This document shows, piece by piece, positions 59,801 through 64,000 of a stretch of DNA of 64,000 nucleotides. Every line of letters begins with the position of its first letter. Within the stretch, counting starts at the first letter, position 1. The DNA is from Hungatella hathewayi (GTDB lineage Bacteria; Bacillota; Clostridia; Lachnospirales; Lachnospiraceae), in the NCBI GenBank assembly GCA_025149285.1, contig CP102274.1, positions 6,552,489 through 6,616,488 of the forward strand. Reading direction: 5' to 3'. The position numbers were made by a program, and so were the translations under genes. The notes beneath the pieces were generated by a model, which ran no database searches, was not told the origin of the DNA, and saw only the letters and a program-made list of their open reading frames with translations.

Positions 59801-61314
59801 TTCTCCTCGTTTCCCCGAAACCTGGCTATGTAATCTGCCGGTGAGTAATTATAGTATTTTTTAAATGCATCTGTAAAATACCTGGGATTCTTATAACCGA
59901 CCATCTCTGCGATCTCATAGATACGGTAATTTCTCGACAGCAGCAGCACCCTGGCTTTTTCCATGCGAACCTCCACCAGGTATGTCTTAAAACTGCGGCC
60001 CTCTGCCTTCGTAAAGATGGTAGACAGATAACCGTAGCTGATGTTTAACTGGTTCGCCACCAATGCGAGGCTAAGATTTTCATTCCCGTATTCCTTTTCT
60101 ATCATGGTTTTCGCTTTGGCCACGATAAGATTTCTCATACTGTCGGAGTTTTCCCACAGTGATTTCCGTATTGTGTCGATATCCTGGCTGAAATTCTTTT
60201 TCAGCTGTTCTGTCGTGGGATACTGCTGCTCCACATCGGCATAATAGCGGTGCGCAAAAAGATAGACTGCGCCGTTGTTCTCCAGTTCAAAATATTTGAG
60301 CATCTTCATGACAATATTGCAGTAAAAATAGTACATGTCCTTGCTTTCATAGTGCTCCAGTACGGAATTGATCTCCCGAATCTGCTGATCAATCTCCTGA
60401 AATCGGCCGTTTTCAAAATTATCCACCATGCGGTTTTTCAGTTCCTGTATGATATCCCACTCTTTTTTATAGATATTTCTCTCCCGCTCATAATGGATCA
60501 CACCGCTCTTCTCCTCATCCCGGCCCAGGTCGACGGCGGACCAGTAGGAAGACACTACCTCCGCCTCGGAGTACACCTCTCTCCCGATCAGTATCTGATA
60601 TAAAATTCCCGTATATTTAGGGAATTCCCGCTTTAAATGCATCAGTATCCCGTTTAGCTGTTCAGGAGGTACCAGAATCGCAAAAAGCCCCTGAACATCG
60701 TTAGAGAGACAATCGGAAAAGACCTGCCTGATCATGGCTTCACAGGCCTCCATCTGCTCACCGGTCCGGTCTCCTCCCTCCTTTGCCCTGATGCGTATGA
60801 GTATCATTTCATAATATTTTTTACCCCGGTTATTCTTTTCAAACAGAGAATCCATACGGACATGCTTTTCCAAAAGCTTCATCAGTTCGTATTCCCGACC
60901 GATTTTCTGCCTGCTGTCACCATCTGTCACAGACCTTTCACTGTCCAGATTCTTTTTCAGTTTAAAAAAAGCAGCCTCAATCTCCTCTTCTCCCAGCGGC
61001 TTTAAGAGATAATCCTCCACCTTTAAAAGCAGAGCCTTCTTTGCCAGCTCAAATTCTCCATAACCGCTGATAATCACGGACTTGATATCCTTTCTGATTT
61101 TCTTTGCCTCATCAATCAGCTCCAGCCCTGTCATCTGAGGCATCCGGATATCCGTTAGAATCACATCCGCCGTATGGTTCTTTAAATACTCCAGCGCATC
61201 CATTGCTCCCTTAAATGTTCCCAACACCGAAAACCCCATCTTCTCCCATTGAATAACCTTTTCAAGTCCCTTCCGTATTAACTCATCATCATCAACTATG
61301 ATCAGTGTATACAT
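59797..61314 (-). CDS. Large AraC-type response regulator, YesN-like
   Basis: A 505-residue response regulator. The receiver domain is residues 1-120 (LIIVDDDELIRKGLEKVIQW, phosphorylated Asp in ADVILTDIRMPQMTGL, Lys in VEDYLLKPLG). A middle region of about 270 residues of unknown fold precedes the C-terminal AraC helix-turn-helix (NLSLALVANQLNISYGYLSTIF, AEMVGYKNPRYFTDAFKKYYNYSPADY). ATG 61314 has AAAGGGGG upstream. It is first in the operon and probably activates the binding-protein/permease/GH3 genes. Much longer than the YesN-type protein at 28777. Confidence 0.93.
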   Translation of the reverse strand: MYTLIIVDDDELIRKGLEKVIQWEKMGFSVLGTFKGAMDALEYLKNHTADVILTDIRMPQMTGLELIDEAKKIRKDIKSVIISGYGEFELAKKALLLKVEDYLLKPLGEEEIEAAFFKLKKNLDSERSVTDGDSRQKIGREYELMKLLEKHVRMDSLFEKNNRGKKYYEMILIRIRAKEGGDRTGEQMEACEAMIRQVFSDCLSNDVQGLFAILVPPEQLNGILMHLKREFPKYTGILYQILIGREVYSEAEVVSSYWSAVDLGRDEEKSGVIHYERERNIYKKEWDIIQELKNRMVDNFENGRFQEIDQQIREINSVLEHYESKDMYYFYCNIVMKMLKYFELENNGAVYLFAHRYYADVEQQYPTTEQLKKNFSQDIDTIRKSLWENSDSMRNLIVAKAKTMIEKEYGNENLSLALVANQLNISYGYLSTIFTKAEGRSFKTYLVEVRMEKARVLLLSRNYRIYEIAEMVGYKNPRYFTDAFKKYYNYSPADYIARFRGNEEK

Positions 61315-61477
61315 ACACGTTCCCCCTTTTCCGGACAGACTGTCACACATACCATTATACTGGACAGCCATGATACCCACAATGCGGGATTTTTGCTTTT
61401 TCTTCTGTTTTTTTCATGAAATCAAAACCTGCCCGGGGGGATTTTTGTGTAATTGAAGCGCTTTTTAATCGCACAAA

Positions 61478-61525
61478 AAAGCTGCCGGAACACAGACGAT
61501 TTTCCGTCTGTGTTCCGGCAGCTTT
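61478..61525. terminator. Long perfect bidirectional hairpin terminator
   Basis: A 21-bp perfect stem, arms at 61478-61498 and 61505-61525, with a 6-nt loop; A and T runs lie at the two ends. Confidence 0.8.
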
Positions 61526-61529
61526 CCCG

Positions 61530-61766
61530 CTGTCTTACTTATGCCGCGTCTTTAAAAAGCACCTGAATAAGACGCCGACTGAATTTATCAATGACATCCG
61601 CATCGCCAATGCAAAACTTGCTCTTGAATATACCAACCGGTCCATTTTACAGATCTGTGAAGAGGTGGGGTTTGACAACACCAGCCACTTCTACCATCTG
61701 TTTAAAAAGGACACCGGATTATCGCCCAAAGCATTCAGGGAGTTGTCCAGCGGAAGCCAGTACTAA
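61530..61766 (+). pseudogene. AraC helix-turn-helix remnant
   Basis: In frame, about 80 codons read as the C-terminal DNA-binding part of an AraC-family regulator (LSYLCRVFKKHLNKTPTEF, IRIANAKLALEYTNRSILQ, VGFDNTSHFYHLFKKDTG). The first helix-turn-helix is cut and the whole sensor domain is absent. The reading frame is open back to 61416, but that stretch is a terminator hairpin and unrelated sequence. No ribosome site is seen. Most likely the remains of a deleted regulator. Confidence 0.75.
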
Positions 61767-61839
61767 ATTTATTGGCACCAGCACAATACAGTACTGGTAT
61801 ACCGGTACATGGGCCATACTCCCTGACCGCCGTCAGGCA

Positions 61840-62187
61840 TTATTTCCCGCTTTTTTTCTTATGCTTTGCCATAAACTCGTTTCCCGCCAGCCTGATCCCC
61901 ATTTCCAGCCACATTTTCTTATCGGCCGGTGTCAGGCATTCTCCGATTTCCCTCGGGTCCATATCGGCAAAATTAAAATCACAGGACTGTTCCGAACGCT
62001 CCATTAAATAATCAGCGGTAACGCCAAAGTAATCGGCAATTCGGCAGAGCAACTCCGATGAGATATCTGGAATCGGCTGTGATTCTATCTTACTGACGGT
62101 CTGCTGGCTGACGCCAAGTAAATCTCCCAGTAATGCCTGGGGAATTTTTTTCTGTCTCCTCAAACTATAGATTCTGTTTTTTCCCAT
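61840..62187 (-). CDS. XRE-family helix-turn-helix regulator
   Basis: A 115-residue small regulator. Residues about 5-60 form the Cro/CI-type helix-turn-helix (NRIYSLRRQKKIPQALLGDLLGVSQQTVSKIES, IADYFGVTADYLMER). The C-terminal 50 residues are charged and helical. No antitoxin partner lies next to it. It is divergent from the OmpR-type response regulator gene and may regulate that promoter or itself. Confidence 0.88.
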   Translation of the reverse strand: MGKNRIYSLRRQKKIPQALLGDLLGVSQQTVSKIESQPIPDISSELLCRIADYFGVTADYLMERSEQSCDFNFADMDPREIGECLTPADKKMWLEMGIRLAGNEFMAKHKKKSGK

Positions 62188-62353
62188 TGTATCAATCCTT
62201 TTTCTTTTTATTGTAGCGGAAAGACTCCTGCTATATTACTTATATAATTTGTACTTTTAACTATATCTATGTGTTTTGTTGCTGATTCTTCAGAAAAAAG
62301 TAATGTGAATTTTATTCTGCCCGTTGTATAATAATGGAAAAGGAGGTTTTGAC

Positions 62354-63049
62354 ATGCAGAGTATATTAGTTTGTGATGATGATAAACAGATTGTGGAAGC
62401 GATTGATATCTATCTGACCGGAGAAGGTTTTACCGTAATAAAAGCATATGACGGCTACGAGGCGCTGGATCTGCTGGAGAATAATCAGGTAGATTTAATG
62501 ATCGTGGATGTGATGATGCCGGGTCTGGATGGTATCAGGACCACGTTAAAGGTTCGGGAGACCAGCAGCATTCCCATTATCATCCTGTCCGCAAAGTCAG
62601 AAGACACCGACAAGATCCTGGGGCTCAATATCGGTGCGGATGACTACATTACAAAGCCGTTTAATCCTCTGGAGCTGGTAGCAAGAGTAAAATCCCAGCT
62701 GCGCCGTTATACCCAGCTCGGTAATATGAACCAGCAGACAGCCGGTCAGGTATATAAATGCGGAGGTCTGGCAATTAATGATGATAATAAAGAAGTCACG
62801 GTTGATGGAGAACTCATCAAGCTGACTCCCATTGAATATAACATTCTTCTCCTTCTCGTCAAGAATGCCGGAAAGGTGTTCTCCATTGACGAGATCTATG
62901 AACAGATCTGGAATGAAGAAGCGATCGGCGCGGATAATACCGTAGCCGTCCATATCCGCCATATCCGCGAGAAGATTGAAATTAACCCGCGGGAGCCGCG
63001 GTATTTAAAAGTGGTCTGGGGAGTCGGCTACAAGATTGAGAAGCAATAG
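62354..63049 (+). CDS. OmpR-family response regulator
   Basis: A 231-residue response regulator. The receiver domain is residues 1-118 (ILVCDDDKQIVEAI, phosphorylated Asp in LMIVDVMMPGLDG, Lys in ADDYITKPF). The winged-helix DNA-binding domain is about 135-230 (IKLTPIEYNILLLLVKNAGKVFS, DNTVAVHIRHIREKIE, LKVVWGVGYKIE). ATG 62354 has AAAGGAGG upstream; a TATAAT with TG extension lies at about 62325. It is followed after 8 bp by a kinase gene. The pattern recalls VanR/VncR-type regulators of envelope responses, but this is only similarity. Confidence 0.94.
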   Translation: MQSILVCDDDKQIVEAIDIYLTGEGFTVIKAYDGYEALDLLENNQVDLMIVDVMMPGLDGIRTTLKVRETSSIPIIILSAKSEDTDKILGLNIGADDYITKPFNPLELVARVKSQLRRYTQLGNMNQQTAGQVYKCGGLAINDDNKEVTVDGELIKLTPIEYNILLLLVKNAGKVFSIDEIYEQIWNEEAIGADNTVAVHIRHIREKIEINPREPRYLKVVWGVGYKIEKQ

Positions 63050-63057
63050 GAGAGCGT

Positions 63058-64000
63058 ATGAAAAGAAAAAAGGAACATGCAGTCCTGCTGCACATTCTTT
63101 TTGTCATCCTCGTGGTAACGGGAATCAGCATCATGTACAACAATCCCCACTACGGAGAAGGCATCAGCTGGCTTACCAATGAGACGTACGAGGATACACC
63201 GGAGTTCATCCGTCAGTTCAAGACGGACATTGACGATATCTTTAACTATATCAAATACAAAGAGGTATTTGAATCGAACGGGAAGCTGGCCTATGACAAG
63301 CCTGTCGTCCGTGTGACCACCGGTCCCGGGGAAGTACAGGAATATACCGTCGACGAGATGGTACGGATGGCCAAGTCCATGGGCTATTATCTGAATGAAA
63401 AGTTTAAGGTGGATGGCCGTTACACACCGGAAGACGGAGAACAGGACATCCGGGTGGACTGGCGCTCTTACGACCCGGACCATCAGGATTCCGAGCCCGG
63501 GGAATCTTATACCACCATGGCGGACCTGGCAAAAGAAGTGCTTGCCCATGTAGGGAATTACTATGCATTTCACTATAAGTTTATCCAGAACCCCAGCAAT
63601 TTAAAATTCAGGGTATCTTTTAAGGGTGATTCTGAGGCCCCCAGGCTGTACAGCAATACGGTCATTGATAATCCCGATGAACTGAAAGCATTGGGCCGTT
63701 ATGTCTATGTAACCGGCGAATCCCTGTATATCGATACCAATTTAAATACAACGCTGAAAACCATATCGGCCCAGCTGGAAAAGTCTAATCCATACAACAA
63801 CAGCAATTACTACATGATTGTGGCTGTAAACACGGCGTATCCCGTTCAGGATTCCTATTCTGAGGCGGCCAGATCCTATGACCATATGCGTCTGCTGTTT
63901 ATCATCGGCCTTGTATCTCTGGCCATTGGTATCCTGGGTTGTGCCGCAAGCCTGTACTTCCTTATTAGTATGACAGGCCATATGACTTCCTGTCAGGATG
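63058..64000 (+). CDS. Sensor histidine kinase (partial, C-terminus beyond window)
   Basis: Start of a membrane sensor kinase; about 314 codons are visible. Residues 1-27 include a transmembrane helix (HAVLLHILFVILVVTGISI). A large extracellular sensor of about 245 residues follows, ending at a second helix (LLFIIGLVSLAIGILGCAAS) near residue 285. HAMP, phosphoacceptor and ATPase parts lie outside the window. AGGAGAG precedes ATG 63058. It pairs with the OmpR-type regulator upstream. Confidence 0.85.
   Translation, partial: MKRKKEHAVLLHILFVILVVTGISIMYNNPHYGEGISWLTNETYEDTPEFIRQFKTDIDDIFNYIKYKEVFESNGKLAYDKPVVRVTTGPGEVQEYTVDEMVRMAKSMGYYLNEKFKVDGRYTPEDGEQDIRVDWRSYDPDHQDSEPGESYTTMADLAKEVLAHVGNYYAFHYKFIQNPSNLKFRVSFKGDSEAPRLYSNTVIDNPDELKALGRYVYVTGESLYIDTNLNTTLKTISAQLEKSNPYNNSNYYMIVAVNTAYPVQDSYSEAARSYDHMRLLFIIGLVSLAIGILGCAASLYFLISMTGHMTSCQD

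Noticed and set aside
61416..61529. Full-length reading of the AraC fragment from ATG 61416
   Set aside because: This part lies in a perfect hairpin and has no similarity to AraC sensors; no ribosome site is present.

Overview
The window reads as chromosome of a Gram-positive, anaerobic, gut-type Clostridia, most likely a Lachnospiraceae relative (Enterocloster/Hungatella/Lachnoclostridium-like). This is an inference from several features: moderate GC content, many sugar ABC operons with YesMN-type two-component systems, clostridial ChW repeats, CbiMNQO under a B12 riboswitch, T-box control of thrS, and strong AGGAGG ribosome sites. No tRNA, rRNA, insertion sequence, prophage or CRISPR array was recognised. 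Most genes lie on the minus strand. Both edges cut a gene: an ABC-F ATPase on the left and a sensor kinase on the right.

Layout. 1-4.3 kb: ABC-F ATPase, exonuclease III, a lipoprotein and an AraC-type regulator. 4.4-7.8 kb: a cobalt ECF transporter in two transcription units, cbiQ-cbiO on its own promoter and cbiM-cbiN behind a promoter, a cobalamin riboswitch and a terminator. 7.8-9.7 kb: marR-MATE efflux pair. 9.7-15.6 kb: a LacI-regulated sugar locus (lacI, two permeases, binding protein, divergent GH105) with two LacI-type operators. 15.7-19.7 kb: duplicated CmpB-type membrane protein, ykpA, lipoprotein. 19.8-22.2 kb: polar amino acid ABC transporter. 22.3-27 kb: a six-gene operon (MBL hydrolase, ThrE pair, pyrC, HAD nucleotidase, bcp). 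27-28.6 kb: acidic small lipoprotein and a TipAS MerR regulator. 28.8-34.7 kb: sugar ABC transporter with its own YesMN pair. 34.8-41.1 kb: mixed single genes (YjbR, lipoprotein, polysaccharide deacetylase, zinc ribbon protein, P-loop kinase, aldehyde dehydrogenase, DUF378). 41.2-45.1 kb: three-gene LRR / DUF2201-VWA / MoxR operon. 45.2-49.4 kb: T-box-thrS, a cell-wall-binding protein and a LysM-GH18 protein. 49.7-61.3 kb: GH2 convergent with a large operon (response regulator, kinase, binding protein, two permeases, GH3). 61.4-64 kb: AraC remnant, XRE regulator, OmpR-type response regulator and the start of its kinase.

How it works together. Three sugar uptake systems each have their own regulator, and two also have their own glycosidases. 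This suggests plant or host glycan oligosaccharides are imported, then cut inside the cell (GH105 for unsaturated rhamnogalacturonan-type products, GH3 and GH2 for beta-linked glycosides). Binding-protein genes are commonly followed by strong hairpins, which would favour their expression over the permeases.

The most unusual items are a repeated intercistronic element (positions 4728-4826, 24924-24967, 29509-29625, 41054-41160) that carries the Shine-Dalgarno site of the next gene; the split cobalt transporter with a palindrome over the cbiMN promoter; the LRR/VWA/MoxR operon, whose metallopeptidase-like motif has lost its glutamate; and a 22-bp tandem repeat at 37589-37676. All calls come from reading the sequence and remembered family features; no search was run.
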